Source of the DNA: Solirubrobacterales bacterium 67-14
GTDB taxonomy: Bacteria; Actinomycetota; Thermoleophilia; Solirubrobacterales; 70-9
Direction: 5' to 3'
Length of the DNA: 64,000 bases
Assembly: GCA_001897355.1 (NCBI GenBank)
Contig: MKST01000002.1
Coordinates: 98,843-162,842 of the forward strand
The notes beneath the pieces were generated by a model, which saw nothing but the letters and a program-made list of their open reading frames with translations, did not search any database and was not told where the DNA came from. Both the position numbers and the translations under genes were made by a program. Shown one piece after another: positions 16,828 through 26,434 of this stretch. Each line of letters opens with the position of its first letter. Positions within the stretch are counted from its first letter, which is position 1.

Positions 16828-19800
16828 ATGGCAGAAGCGACCGCAGTTGAAGTGACGATGCCCGAGATGGGCGAGTCGGTGACCGAGGGGACGGTGCTCG
16901 AGTGGCACGTCGCGGTCGGCGACACCATCGAAGAGGGCGAAACCCTCGTAGAAGTCTCGACCGACAAGGTCGACGCCGAGGTTCCCTCCCCGGTCACCGG
17001 CACGGTCACCGAGCTGCGTGCAGAGGTCGATGAGGAGATCGCGATCGGTTCCGTGCTGGCCGTGGTCGACCCCGACGCCAGCGGCTCCGGGCCGTCTACT
17101 ACGGTCGCTGCGACCGAGGGCGACGCCGACCTCGGCGACAGCCCGACGCCCAAGTCTTCGAGCGCCCCCAATGGCAGCGCGACCAAGTCGGATGCCGCTG
17201 CTGAGGCGGCTCCGTCGGAGCCGATCGAGGTGACCATGCCCGAGATGGGTGAGTCGGTGACCGAGGGGACCGTGCTCGAGTGGCACGTCGCGGTCGGCGA
17301 CAGCGTCGAGGAGGGCCAGACCCTGGTCGAGGTCTCGACCGACAAGGTCGACGCCGAAGTCCCCGCCCCGAGCGCCGGTGAGATCACCGAACTGCTGGTC
17401 GAACCGGACCAGGACATACCCGTAGGCGCCGCCCTCTGCAAGATGATCCCGGGCGCCGGATCCGGCACCGGCAGTAACGGTGCCGCCCCCGAGGCCGCAG
17501 CGGCCGAGGCGCCCGCCCCGGTTGACGTGGGCGACGGCCGGGCCACCCCGATCGCCAAGCGGATCGCCGCCGCCAAGGGCCTGACCCTGGGCCAGGTCGC
17601 CGGGACCGGCCCCGGAGGCAAGGTGACCAAGGCCGACGTGCTGGCCGCCGGCGACGGCGCCGCCCCCGCCGCCAACCGCGAGGAGAAGGCGCTCCGCGGG
17701 CCGGCCGGGATGCTGGCCAAGGCGATGGACGAGAGCCGCTCGATCCCCACCGCCACCTCCTTCCGCACGGTTGCCGTCGACACCCTCGACGCCAAGCGCA
17801 AGGGCCTCAACGGCGCCCTCGCCGAACGCGGCATGAAGGTCTCCTTCACCCATCTGGTCGCCTGGGCGATCGTCCAGGCCGCCCGCAAGTGGCCGGTCAT
17901 GGCCCGCCACTTCGAGGAGAAGGACGGCAAGCTCTTCTCGGTTTCCGATGGCCAGGTCAACCTCGGCATCGCGGTCGACATCGAAAAGAAGGACGGCTCG
18001 CGTGCCCTCATGGTGCCGGCGATCAAGGGTGCCGACCAGCTCGACTTCCCGGCCTTCCACGCCTACTACGAGGACCTGATCACCAAGACCCGCGAGAACC
18101 GGCTCACCCCGGACGATTTCGCCGGGACCAACATCACCCTGACCAACCCGGGCGGGATCGGCACCGTCGCCTCGGTCCCCCGCCTGATGAGCGGCCAGGG
18201 CACGATCGTCGCCGCCGGCTCGATCGCCTACCCGCCGGAGTGGTCGCATGCCGACCAGCAGAAGATCGACCAGCTCGGGGTCTCCAAGGTGATGACCCTG
18301 ACCTCGACCTACGACCACCGGATCATCCAAGGCGCCGAATCCGGCAACTTCCTCAAGACCCTGGACGGCCTGCTGGCCGGAGGCGAGGAGTTCTACGAGT
18401 CGGTCGCCGACGACCTGGGGGTCGACCGGACCGTGCTGAGCGCCGCCCAGCCGAAAGCCAAGCTGGCCCCGCCGCTCTCGGCGGCTGCCGCGCCGGCCGC
18501 CAGCGCGATCGCCGAAGCGCCTACCCCCGAACTGCTGCAGGCGGTGCAGGCGGCAACCTCGCTGCTCAAGGCCTACCGCACCCACGGCCACCTCGCCGCC
18601 CACCTCGACCCGCTCGGCGCGGAACCGAAGGGTGACCCGGCCCTGGACCCGGAGACCGTCCACCTGACCCCGGAGCTGATGGCCCAGGTGCCGGCCTCGA
18701 TCCTCCGCATCGGGGTGCCGGGCGAGACCCTGCTCGAGGCGCTGCCCCGGATGCGGGCCGCCTACACCGGCTCGATCGGCTACCAGTTCGAGCACATCTC
18801 CTCCCACAAGCAGCGGGTCTGGCTGCGGGAGATGGTCGAGACCGGCGCACATCGGAAGGCGCTGGACAAGGACGAGCAGAAGCGCCTGCTCGGCCGGCTG
18901 ATCGACGTGTTCGAGTTCGAGCGTTTCCTCGAGAAGGCCTATCTCGGCCAGAAGATGTTCTCGATCGAGGGGCTCGATTCGGTCGTGACCATGCTCGACG
19001 AACTGACCACCCTGGCCGCCCGCGGCGGGGCCAAGGAAGTCGTGCTGGGCATGGCCCATCGCGGTCGCCTCTCGGTGCTCGCGCACACCGTGCGCCGGCC
19101 GGCCGAGGCGATCTTCGCCGAGTTCGAAGGCGGCAAGCGGATCGAGGACGTCAAGGCGGTCGCCGCGATCCCGCATGGCGGGACCGGTGACGTCAAGTAC
19201 CACTACGGACACGAGGGCATCGCCGAGCACCACGACGGCAGCAAGATCAAGGTTCACCTCTACCCGAACCCGAGCCACCTCGAGTTCGTCGACCCGGTCG
19301 TGACCGGCGCCACCCGCTACTCGCAGGGGTCGATCGAGGAGGGCAAGCTGAGCCACGACCCGTCCACCGCGGTCGCGGTCGTGCTCCACGGCGATGCGGC
19401 CTTCCCGGGCCAGGGCGTGGTCGCCGAGACCTTCAACATCCAGTCACTGGAGGGTTACTCGGTCGGCGGCACGATCCACATCATCGAGAACAACCAGATC
19501 GGCTTCACTACCGACCCCAACGAGGGCCGCTCGACCCCCTACGCCGCCGACATGGCGAAGGGGTTCAACGTGCCGATCATCCACGTCAACGCCGACGACG
19601 TCGAAGCCTGCTCGCAGGCGATGCGCCTGGCGATGGCTTACCGCGAGCGCTGGAACCGCGACGTGGTGATCGACGTGATCGGCTACCGCCGCTTCGGCCA
19701 CAACGAAACCGACGAGCCCGCCTACACCCAGCCCCTGATGGCGACCGAGATCAAGAAGCACAAGCCGGTCTCGGAGATCTACACCGAGCAGCTGATCGAG

Positions 19801-21135
19801 CAGAAGGTGGTGACCGCCGAGGAAGTGGCGCAGGCCGCCGACCAGCGACGCAGCTTCCTCAAGGAAACCCTCGACGGCCTGCGGGAGAAGATGGACTCCG
19901 GCGTCTACGAGGATCCGACCGTGACCAATGTCGGCACCGGTGAGCTGGACCGTTCGGCCAGCCCACCGGTCCAGACCGCGGTGCCGGCGGACCGCCTGCG
20001 GGCGCTGAACGAGGCCCTGCTCGAGGTACCGGCCAGCTTCACCGTCCATCGCAAGCTGCGCAAGCCGCTGAACCGGCGGATCGAAGCCCTCGAAGAAGGC
20101 GGCATCGAGTTCGCTCACGCCGAGTCGCTCGCCCTTGCCTCGCTGATCACCGAGGGCAAGCACGTCCGGATGACCGGGCAGGACACCGAGCGCGGCACCT
20201 TCTCCCAGCGGCATCTGGTGCTGCATGACGAGAAGACCGGCATCAAGTACGCACCGATCCAGCACCTGAAGGATGCGACCGCCCCGTTCGAACTCCACAA
20301 CAGCCCGCTCTCCGAGACCGCCTGCCTCGGCTTCGAGTACGGCTATGCCTCCTCGAACCCGGACTCGCTGGTGCTCTGGGAAGCCCAGTTCGGCGATTTC
20401 GCCAACTCGGCCCAGGTGATCATCGACAGCTTCATCGCCTCCGGCGAGGCCAAATGGGGATTGACCTCACGCCTGACGCTGCTTCTCCCGCACGGCCACG
20501 AGGGAGCCGGGCCGGAGCACTCCAGCGCCCGCGTCGAACGCTTCCTCCAGCTCGCGGCCGAAGGATCGCTCCGGGTCGCCAACCCCTCGACCGCGGCCCA
20601 GTACTTCCACCTGCTGCGACGCCAGGCGTTGATCAAGAAGGCCCGGCCCCTGGTCGTCTTCACCCCGAAGGGACTGCTCCGTCAGACCGCGGCCACCGCA
20701 ACCCTGGAGCAGCTGACCGAGGAGCACTTCCACTTCATCCTCGACGACCCCAAGGCGGTCAGCCGCCGCGAAAAGGTCGAACGGCTCGTGCTCTGCTCCG
20801 GCCGGATCTACCACGACATCGACGCCGCCGCCCCGCGCGAAGAGGCCGAGAAGGTCGCGGTTGCCCGGGTCGAGTTGCTCTACCCCTTCCCCAAGCAGCA
20901 GTTGGCCGAGCTCTTCAAGCTCTACCCGAACCTCAAGGAAGTCGCCTGGGTCCAGGAAGAGCCGAAGAACATGGGCGCCTGGGCCACGATGTGGCGACGC
21001 CTGCCCTCGATCCTGCCCGACGGCGTCAACCTGGAATACATCGGCCGACCCGAACGCTCGAGCCCCAGCGAGGGCTACTCGGTCGCCCACATCCGCGAAC
21101 AGGAACGGATTGTTCTCACGGCGCTTACGCCGTAG
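16828..21135 (+). CDS. kgd: Fused 2-oxoglutarate dehydrogenase E2-E1 (Kgd/OdhA type) with two lipoyl domains
   Basis: 1435 residues. Two nearly identical lipoyl domains (about 7-85, Lys47; 133-210, Lys173, both in STDKVDAEV) are joined by acidic/Ala-rich linkers. A peripheral-subunit-binding domain follows (about 238-278, TPIAKRIAAAKGL), then an E2 acyltransferase core (about 295-530) with TYDHRIIQGAESG (His497), then a complete thiamine-dependent E1o (about 575-1435; GMAHRGRL, GDAAFPGQG near 855, EHSSARVERFLQL). It should convert 2-oxoglutarate to succinyl-CoA in the TCA cycle, with a separate E3. Mycobacterial Kgd and corynebacterial OdhA lack lipoyl domains and borrow them from AceF; here they are built in. 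The E2 core has Gln where classical E2 has Asp in HRxxDG, as in Kgd. The ATG lacks a good ribosome site, and TACACT 8 nt upstream suggests a leaderless transcript. Confidence 0.92.
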   Translation: MAEATAVEVTMPEMGESVTEGTVLEWHVAVGDTIEEGETLVEVSTDKVDAEVPSPVTGTVTELRAEVDEEIAIGSVLAVVDPDASGSGPSTTVAATEGDADLGDSPTPKSSSAPNGSATKSDAAAEAAPSEPIEVTMPEMGESVTEGTVLEWHVAVGDSVEEGQTLVEVSTDKVDAEVPAPSAGEITELLVEPDQDIPVGAALCKMIPGAGSGTGSNGAAPEAAAAEAPAPVDVGDGRATPIAKRIAAAKGLTLGQVAGTGPGGKVTKADVLAAGDGAAPAANREEKALRGPAGMLAKAMDESRSIPTATSFRTVAVDTLDAKRKGLNGALAERGMKVSFTHLVAWAIVQAARKWPVMARHFEEKDGKLFSVSDGQVNLGIAVDIEKKDGSRALMVPAIKGADQLDFPAFHAYYEDLITKTRENRLTPDDFAGTNITLTNPGGIGTVASVPRLMSGQGTIVAAGSIAYPPEWSHADQQKIDQLGVSKVMTLTSTYDHRIIQGAESGNFLKTLDGLLAGGEEFYESVADDLGVDRTVLSAAQPKAKLAPPLSAAAAPAASAIAEAPTPELLQAVQAATSLLKAYRTHGHLAAHLDPLGAEPKGDPALDPETVHLTPELMAQVPASILRIGVPGETLLEALPRMRAAYTGSIGYQFEHISSHKQRVWLREMVETGAHRKALDKDEQKRLLGRLIDVFEFERFLEKAYLGQKMFSIEGLDSVVTMLDELTTLAARGGAKEVVLGMAHRGRLSVLAHTVRRPAEAIFAEFEGGKRIEDVKAVAAIPHGGTGDVKYHYGHEGIAEHHDGSKIKVHLYPNPSHLEFVDPVVTGATRYSQGSIEEGKLSHDPSTAVAVVLHGDAAFPGQGVVAETFNIQSLEGYSVGGTIHIIENNQIGFTTDPNEGRSTPYAADMAKGFNVPIIHVNADDVEACSQAMRLAMAYRERWNRDVVIDVIGYRRFGHNETDEPAYTQPLMATEIKKHKPVSEIYTEQLIEQKVVTAEEVAQAADQRRSFLKETLDGLREKMDSGVYEDPTVTNVGTGELDRSASPPVQTAVPADRLRALNEALLEVPASFTVHRKLRKPLNRRIEALEEGGIEFAHAESLALASLITEGKHVRMTGQDTERGTFSQRHLVLHDEKTGIKYAPIQHLKDATAPFELHNSPLSETACLGFEYGYASSNPDSLVLWEAQFGDFANSAQVIIDSFIASGEAKWGLTSRLTLLLPHGHEGAGPEHSSARVERFLQLAAEGSLRVANPSTAAQYFHLLRRQALIKKARPLVVFTPKGLLRQTAATATLEQLTEEHFHFILDDPKAVSRREKVERLVLCSGRIYHDIDAAAPREEAEKVAVARVELLYPFPKQQLAELFKLYPNLKEVAWVQEEPKNMGAWATMWRRLPSILPDGVNLEYIGRPERSSPSEGYSVAHIREQERIVLTALTP

Positions 21136-21153
21136 CGGAGCGATAATTCTGCA

Positions 21154-21186
21154 GTGGTCTGGGGCAGACCGGACCACCTATTTTTC
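21154..21186 (+). terminator. Terminator of kgd
   Basis: Stem GTGGTC / GACCAC, with an alternative inner stem GGTCTG-GGG-CAGACC, followed by TATTTTTC; 18 bp after the stop codon. Confidence 0.75.
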
Positions 21187-21214
21187 ATCGTCCCGACCGC
21201 GGCTTTCTTCTTAA

Positions 21215-21243
21215 TTGACGCGGATCACCGATCGGTGTATAAA
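21215..21243 (+). promoter_or_regulatory. Near-consensus promoter with palindromic operator in the spacer
   Basis: TTGACG (21215-21220), a 17-bp spacer and TATAAA (21238-21243). The spacer ends in the perfect 12-bp palindrome CACCGATCGGTG (21226-21237), which abuts the -10 box and is well placed for a repressor or MerR-like activator. The only annotated gene downstream on this strand starts more than 400 bp later, so the promoter probably drives the structured RNA described next. Confidence 0.7.
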
Positions 21244-21248
21244 ATGCG

Positions 21249-21541
21249 GTGAGGTCCGTAGTAGCAGTAGGGAGAAAAGGGAAGGAGCAGGATCGGACCA
21301 GCGCCCCGGAGGGGTTGCAAACCAGTTCAAATTTCCAAAGCCCGCTTCCGGTGGTTTACCCCCGGAAGCGTTCGCGTCGGCATCCCTCCCTGGCTACCGA
21401 CGCGCAGGCGTGGTGAGGGTCGCGCGGACCCCCTGCCTCCCGCGACCCTCACCCGCCATCCTTAATAAGTAGTCGGCGAGCTTCGCCCCGCCTCCAAGTA
21501 AAACCCGCCGGCCCACAGAGAAACGGGATGGATGGGCCGGC
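21249..21541 (+). ncRNA. Candidate structured non-coding RNA or long structured leader
   Basis: No convincing coding frame occupies this stretch. After the strong promoter come successive hairpins: GGTCCG/CGGACC (21253-21299), CGCTTCCGG/CCGGAAGCG (21343-21370), CGCGTCGG/CCGACGCG (21373-21404), a 13-bp perfect stem GGTGAGGGTCGCG/CGCGACCCTCACC (21412-21453), GGCGA/TCGCC (21475-21487) and GCCGGCCCA/TGGGCCGGC (21507-21541). The last may end the transcript, although no T-run follows. The purine-rich stretch about 21270-21290 is single-stranded in this fold. I could not match it to RNase P, SRP, tmRNA or 6S cores, nor to a riboswitch class. It could instead be a cis-leader of the META-domain gene. 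Confidence 0.45.
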
Positions 21542-21655
21542 TCTGTCTTCAGGCAGTCCAGCCCGCCCTCTCATTCGAATTAGCTGATGGTTGGGAGGGG
21601 CTACACCGGTTTCGGGCTGACCATCAGATTTGGCGTATTCGCGTATGGTTGGGGC

Positions 21656-22564
21656 ATGAAGCTTTCAGGGAGGATCTTCACGTTCGTGTTCCTGGTTTCG
21701 GCGCTGGCTCTGTCCGCCGCAGCGCCGGCCGCGGGAGCGGCAAAAGCCAAGGTACCGACCGTGAAATCGCTGCTCGGCAAGCAGTTCACGTCGGTGTCCG
21801 TGAGCGGAAGCCCGATCATCAAGGGCAGGACCATCGGGCTGCGTTTCTTCAGGCACGCGGACAACCCCAGCCGGCCGAAGAAGCCCACCATGGTCGTCAC
21901 CGGCGGCTGCAACGCCCAGGGCACCGGCTTCCGGGTCCGCAGGGGACGGCTGGTCAGCCGCGGCTACTGGGAGGGCACCAAGATCGGCTGCTCGATCGAC
22001 CCCGACCCCTGGCTGCGCAGCAAGTTCAAGAAGGGCCTCAAGGCGCGGGTCAAAGGCAACCGCCTGATCCTTTCCCGCCCGGCCGACGGCGTCAAGTTCG
22101 TCTTCCGCCGGGTCGCACCGAAGGCGTCGACCTTGGATCAGGAGCCGATCGTGGAGGAAGATCCGATCGTGGAGGAGACACCGGTCGCCACGGGTGATCC
22201 GGCCACCGCGGAATCTCTGGACGGCAAGTCCTTCGAGTCGGTCAAGGTGATCGGACAGCAGCTGAAGAAGCCGATCGAGCTCGGCTTCACCACCGGCAAG
22301 CTCAACCGCAACGACGAGGACGGCAAACAGGCCGAAGGTTTCATCCTGACCGCCCGCCTGGGCTGCAACTGGATGGGTGGCGAGTACAAGCTCGAGAACG
22401 GTCAGCTCACCTGGCTCGACGTGATGCAAACCGACATGTGGTGCGAATACGACAAGGACGCCTGGTTATACGACCTGCTCCACGGCGGCGTCACAGCAAC
22501 CACCGAAGGTTCCCGCCTCTACCTCACCAAAGACACGACGCAGATAGTCCTAGAGCAAGTTTGA
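21656..22564 (+). CDS. Secreted protein with two META (HslJ-like) domains
   Basis: 302 residues from the ATG at 21656, chosen because it begins a typical signal peptide (MKLSGRIFTFVFLVSALAL, cleavage near AAGAAKA); an upstream ATG at 21587 would bury it. The first META-like domain (about 35-145) runs from LLGKQFTSVSVSG through TMVVTGGCNAQGTGFRV to LILSRPADGVKFVF. After an acidic linker (EEDPIVEETP) a second domain (about 185-302) has SFESVKVIG, LTARLGCNWMGGEYKL and a WCEYDKD...LYLTKDTTQIVL end. META domains occur in HslJ and other exported proteins of poorly known function. An extracellular or cell-wall location is inferred. The candidate RNA upstream may be its leader. Confidence 0.7.
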   Translation: MKLSGRIFTFVFLVSALALSAAAPAAGAAKAKVPTVKSLLGKQFTSVSVSGSPIIKGRTIGLRFFRHADNPSRPKKPTMVVTGGCNAQGTGFRVRRGRLVSRGYWEGTKIGCSIDPDPWLRSKFKKGLKARVKGNRLILSRPADGVKFVFRRVAPKASTLDQEPIVEEDPIVEETPVATGDPATAESLDGKSFESVKVIGQQLKKPIELGFTTGKLNRNDEDGKQAEGFILTARLGCNWMGGEYKLENGQLTWLDVMQTDMWCEYDKDAWLYDLLHGGVTATTEGSRLYLTKDTTQIVLEQV

Positions 22565-22565
22565 C

Positions 22566-22616
22566 CCGGGTGCTTTGAGTTAAGCCATTTCCGGCTAACA
22601 AAGTCAAAGCACCCGG
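22566..22616. terminator. Bidirectional terminator between META gene and acnA
   Basis: Perfect 13-bp stem CCGGGTGCTTTGA / TCAAAGCACCCGG with an inner stem (GTTAAGCC/GGCTAAC, one bulge), lying between two converging genes. Confidence 0.8.
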
Positions 22617-22625
22617 ATCGGTTTC

Positions 22626-25430
22626 TTACTTGTTCAGGTCGCGGAGGACGGTCTGGAGGATGCCGTCGTTGTTGATGTAGCGGACCTCGTTCGGGGTGTC
22701 GAGGCGGACCGTGGCGGTGAAGGTGACCGGCTCCGCGCCTTCGCGTTCGGCTGTCACTTCGACCGTCTTCGCTTCGCCGCCCTTGAGATCGCCGATCGTG
22801 ATCACCTCTTCGCCGGTCAAGCCAAGCGATTCGGTGCTCTCCCCGTCCGGGTACTGGAGCGGCACGACACCCATGCCGATCAGGTTCGAACGGTGGATCC
22901 GCTCGTAGCTCTCGGCGATCACGGCCCGGATCCCGAGCAGACGGGTGCCCTTGGCCGCCCAGTCGCGCGAGGAACCTGAGCCGTACTCCTTGCCGGCCAG
23001 GACGACCAGCGGCACGCCCTCGTCCGCGTAGGTCCGGGCTGCCTCGAAGATCGAGGTCTCGACCCCGGTCGGGAAATGCTTGGTGTAGCCGCCAGACCTC
23101 TCGACCAGCTGGTTGCGAAGCCGGATGTTGGCGAAGGTGCCCCGCACCATCACCTCGTGGTTGCCGCGCCGCGAGCCGTAGGAGTTGAAGTCGGCCGGGC
23201 CGACCCCCTGCTCGATCAGCCAGGCGCCGGCCGGGCTGTCCTTCTTGATCGCACCGGCGGGTGAAATGTGGTCTGTGGTGATCGAGTCGCCCAGTTTGGC
23301 CAGCACCCGGGCGCCGTGGATCGGGTCCAGGCCGGGCGGGTCGGCCGGCATGTCCTCGAAGAAGGAAGGCTTGCGGACGTAGGTCGAGTCGGGCCAGGTG
23401 TAGCGGTCGCCTTCCGGCACCGAGACGTTCTGCCAGTTCTCGTCACCCTTGAAGACGTCGCCGTAGTTCTTCTCGAACATCTCGCGGCGGATCGAGTCGC
23501 CGACCACCTTGGCGACCTCTTCCGGGTCGGGCCAGATGTCGTCGAGGTAGACCGGGTTGCCGTCCGGGTCCTCCCCGAGCGGGTCCTTCTGGATGTCGAT
23601 GTCCATGCGGCCGGCCAGGGCATAGGCGACGACAAGGGGCGGCGAGGCGAGGTAGTTCGCCTTCACGTCCTGGCTGATCCGGCCCTCGAAGTTCCGGTTG
23701 CCGGAGAGGACCGAGCAGACGACCAGGTCCTTCTCGTCGATCGCGGCCGAGATCTCCGGGGCGAGCGGGCCCGAGTTGCCGATGCAGGTGGTGCAGCCGT
23801 AACCGACCAGGTTGAACTGGAGATCGTCCAGGTATCCGGTCAGCCCGGCCTTGTCGAGGTAGTCGGTGACCACGGTCGATCCCGGGGCCAGCGAGGTCTT
23901 GACCCAGGGCTGGCGCTTCAGTCCCTTGGCCAGGGCGTTGCGGGCGAGCAGCCCGGCCCCGACCATCACGTAGGGGTTGGAGGTATTGGTGCACGAGGTG
24001 ATCGCGGCGATCACGACCCGGCCGTGGTCGAGGTCGAAACTCGTGCCGTCCTCGAGCGTGACCGGGATCTTGTCCTTGCTGCAGCGTTCCCCTTCGACCG
24101 CGGTCCCGACCGGGGCGCCCGCCGGCTTGCCGAGATCACTCGTGACGTGGTCCTCGCCGGGCGGGTCGGATGCCGGGAAGGATTCGTCGAGCGCCTCGTC
24201 GTAGGCGCTCAGCTCCTGCGAGGCCTGCTCGTCGAACTCCTTCAGGGCCTCGAGGAAGGCGGGCTTGGAGTTGGAGAGGGCGATCCGGTCCTGCGGGCGC
24301 TTCGGCCCGGCGATCGAGGGCACGACCGAGTCGAGTTCGAGCTCGAGCGTGTCGCTGAAGACCGGATCCTCGGAATCGGCACTGTGGAAGGTGCCTTGCA
24401 GACGGGCATAGGCGTCGACCAGTTCGATCGTGCTCGTAGGGCGACCGGTCAGCTCTAGGTATCTGAGGGTCTCGGTGTCGGGCGGGAAGATCGCGCAGGT
24501 CGAACCGAACTCCGGCGACATGTTGCCCAGGGTGGCGCGGTCGGCCAGGGGCAGGGTCGAGAGGCCCGGGCCGTAGAACTCGACGAACTTGCCGACCACC
24601 CCGCGCTCGCGCAGCATCTCGGTCACGGTCAGCACCAGGTCGGTCGCGGTGGCCGCCTTCGGCAGCTGGCCGTGCAGCTTGAAGCCGACCACCTGCGGCA
24701 GCAGCATCGAAATCGGCTGGCCCAGCATCGCCGCTTCGGCCTCGATCCCGCCGACGCCCCAGCCGAGCACGCCGAGACCGTTGACCATGGTCGTGTGGGA
24801 GTCGGTGCCGACCAGGGTGTCCGGGTAGGCCTGGAGCACGCCGTCGTTCTCACGCGAGTAGACGACCTGGGCGATGTACTCGAGGTTGACCTGGTGACAG
24901 ATGCCGGTGGCCGGCGGCACCACCCGGAAGTTGTCGAAGGAGCCCTGGCCCCACTTGAGGAACTCGTAGCGCTCCTGGTTGCGCTCGAACTCCTTCTCGG
25001 CGTTGATCTCGAAGGCCATGCCGTTGCCGAAGGCATCGACCTGGACCGAGTGGTCGATCACCAGGTCGACGTCGACCAGCGGGTTGATCGCCGAGACCTC
25101 GCCGCCGATGTCCGCCATCGCGTCGCGCATCGCGGCCAGGTCGACCACGGCCGGGACGCCGGTGAAGTCCTGCATCAGGACGCGGGCCGGCTGGAAGGGG
25201 ATCTCGACCGAAGGCTCGGCCTTGGCGTCCCAGGAGGCGATCGCCTCGACGTCGGCGGCGCTGACCGAAACCCCATCCTCGAGCCGCAGCACGTTCTCCA
25301 GCAGGACCTTGATCGAGTAGGGCAGGCGGGCGACGTCGTACTTCGCCTGCAGCGCATCGAGGCGAAAGATCTCGTAGCTCTTCCCGCCTACCTCGATGTT
25401 GTCTTTGCTTCCGAATGAATTGCTGCTCAT
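22626..25430 (-). CDS. acnA: Aconitate hydratase A
   Basis: 934 residues; isomerises citrate to isocitrate through cis-aconitate in the TCA cycle. The 4Fe-4S ligands are visible at Cys480 (SCTNTSNPY) and Cys546/Cys549 (GCTTCIGN). The substrate-binding end contains [23 protein letters not shown] and [14 protein letters not shown], the swivel-domain signature. Between the N-terminal domains and the Cys480 region lies an actinobacteria-type insertion (about 395-465), acidic and containing [14 protein letters not shown]. The start context is poor in Shine-Dalgarno sequence (AAGAACAAAGAC before ATG). It sits opposite the kgd region, giving two TCA enzymes within 9 kb but on different strands. Confidence 0.95.
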   Translation of the reverse strand: MSSNSFGSKDNIEVGGKSYEIFRLDALQAKYDVARLPYSIKVLLENVLRLEDGVSVSAADVEAIASWDAKAEPSVEIPFQPARVLMQDFTGVPAVVDLAAMRDAMADIGGEVSAINPLVDVDLVIDHSVQVDAFGNGMAFEINAEKEFERNQERYEFLKWGQGSFDNFRVVPPATGICHQVNLEYIAQVVYSRENDGVLQAYPDTLVGTDSHTTMVNGLGVLGWGVGGIEAEAAMLGQPISMLLPQVVGFKLHGQLPKAATATDLVLTVTEMLRERGVVGKFVEFYGPGLSTLPLADRATLGNMSPEFGSTCAIFPPDTETLRYLELTGRPTSTIELVDAYARLQGTFHSADSEDPVFSDTLELELDSVVPSIAGPKRPQDRIALSNSKPAFLEALKEFDEQASQELSAYDEALDESFPASDPPGEDHVTSDLGKPAGAPVGTAVEGERCSKDKIPVTLEDGTSFDLDHGRVVIAAITSCTNTSNPYVMVGAGLLARNALAKGLKRQPWVKTSLAPGSTVVTDYLDKAGLTGYLDDLQFNLVGYGCTTCIGNSGPLAPEISAAIDEKDLVVCSVLSGNRNFEGRISQDVKANYLASPPLVVAYALAGRMDIDIQKDPLGEDPDGNPVYLDDIWPDPEEVAKVVGDSIRREMFEKNYGDVFKGDENWQNVSVPEGDRYTWPDSTYVRKPSFFEDMPADPPGLDPIHGARVLAKLGDSITTDHISPAGAIKKDSPAGAWLIEQGVGPADFNSYGSRRGNHEVMVRGTFANIRLRNQLVERSGGYTKHFPTGVETSIFEAARTYADEGVPLVVLAGKEYGSGSSRDWAAKGTRLLGIRAVIAESYERIHRSNLIGMGVVPLQYPDGESTESLGLTGEEVITIGDLKGGEAKTVEVTAEREGAEPVTFTATVRLDTPNEVRYINNDGILQTVLRDLNK

Positions 25431-25461
25431 GTCTTTGTTCTTTCGCTTGAGTGGGTGAGGG

Positions 25462-26265
25462 TCAACGTTTGTCGATCTGGCCGCGGGCGAGTGAGTCGGC
25501 GGCGTTCTGGCCCGCCGAGCCCGACTGGGCCCGGTGGGAGAGATGGGGGCTGATCAGGCCGACGTGGGCCATGGTCCGCTGGACCAGCGGCGCGACCGCG
25601 ATCTCGATCCGGTTCGAGCGGATCGCCTTGAGGACTGCCACGGCCACCTTGTCAGGGGTGGTCGTGCCCAGGCCGGGCGGGGCGTCGGCGCCCGAGTCGG
25701 CGAACATGCCGGCCTCGCGCACGAATCCCGGGGCGACCAGGGTGATCCCGACCGGCGAGTCGGCCAGGTCGGCGGCCAGCCCGAAGGCGAACCCGCGCAG
25801 GCCGAACTTGGTCGCGTTGTAGATGGAGGAGCGAGGACTGCCCGCCTTGCCGGCCAGCGAGCCGATCATCACCAGCTTGCCCTGGCCGCGTTCCAGCATT
25901 CCGGGCAGCAAAGCCTGGCCCAGCAGGATCGGTGCTTCGAGATTGATCCGCAGCATGCGGGCGACCTGCTCATCGGTCAACTCGGTCAACCGGCCGGTGC
26001 TGGGCAGCGCCGCGTTGGCGACCAGCACATCCGGGGCATCGGCCCGGGCGGCCAGCACCTGAGCGGCGCCGGGTTCGCCGAGGTCGGCGGGCAGCACGGT
26101 GTGGCCGTCACCGGGCAGGGAAGCGGCGAGTTCCTCGAGCGCTTCGCCCGACCTGGCCGAGAGGATGAGGTTCCCGCCGGCGGTGGCGAGGGTGCTGGCG
26201 ATCGCGCGGCCGATACCTCCGGTCGCACCGGTCAGGAGCACCTTCTTGCCAGCAATTTCCACCAT
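25462..26265 (-). CDS. Short-chain dehydrogenase/reductase
   Basis: 267 residues, classical SDR. The cofactor loop is [14 protein letters not shown] (TGxxxGIG). NAAL is a variant of the usual NNAG. The catalytic residues are Ser in [11 protein letters not shown] and YNATK as YxxxK. The [10 protein letters not shown] after beta-2 suggests NADP preference. The substrate is unknown. It ends 31 bp before acnA in the same direction, so cotranscription with acnA is possible. The C-terminal roughly 40 residues ([20 protein letters not shown]) are a polar tail not needed for the fold. Confidence 0.85.
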   Translation of the reverse strand: MVEIAGKKVLLTGATGGIGRAIASTLATAGGNLILSARSGEALEELAASLPGDGHTVLPADLGEPGAAQVLAARADAPDVLVANAALPSTGRLTELTDEQVARMLRINLEAPILLGQALLPGMLERGQGKLVMIGSLAGKAGSPRSSIYNATKFGLRGFAFGLAADLADSPVGITLVAPGFVREAGMFADSGADAPPGLGTTTPDKVAVAVLKAIRSNRIEIAVAPLVQRTMAHVGLISPHLSHRAQSGSAGQNAADSLARGQIDKR

Positions 26266-26381
26266 TCAAACCTAGCACCGGGACTTGGCTTAGCCTCCCC
26301 AAACCCGGCTTCCGGCGCCGTCCTCGGGGGACTCCATCTCTTCGGAAATTGCAGGGATTAAGGGAGGGATTCGCCGGTTTG

Positions 26382-26411
26382 TTAGCGAATGACATGCAGA
26401 TCGTCTATGAT
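26382..26411 (+). promoter_or_regulatory. Probable promoter of the c-di-AMP riboswitch transcript
   Basis: TTAGCG (26382-26387) and TATGAT (26406-26411), 18 bp apart, end about 23 bp before the riboswitch P1 stem. The -10 is good and the -35 weak. Confidence 0.4.
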
Positions 26412-26434
26412 CTCGCAAGTTCATAACCGAGAAG

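Noticed and set aside
16720..19389. 889-residue minus-strand frame opposite kgd
   Set aside because: Mirror frame of the lipoyl/E2 region with repetitive antisense peptides and no start signals; kgd has unmistakable domains.
21215..21472. 85-residue plus-strand frame over the candidate RNA
   Set aside because: It would start inside the promoter, has no ribosome site, and its sequence is dictated by perfect hairpins.
21249..21541. RNase P, SRP, tmRNA or 6S RNA
   Set aside because: The conserved cores (GAGGAAAGTCC; GGTCCGGAAGGAAGCAGC; tRNA-like ends with a tag frame; one long rod with central bubble) were not found.
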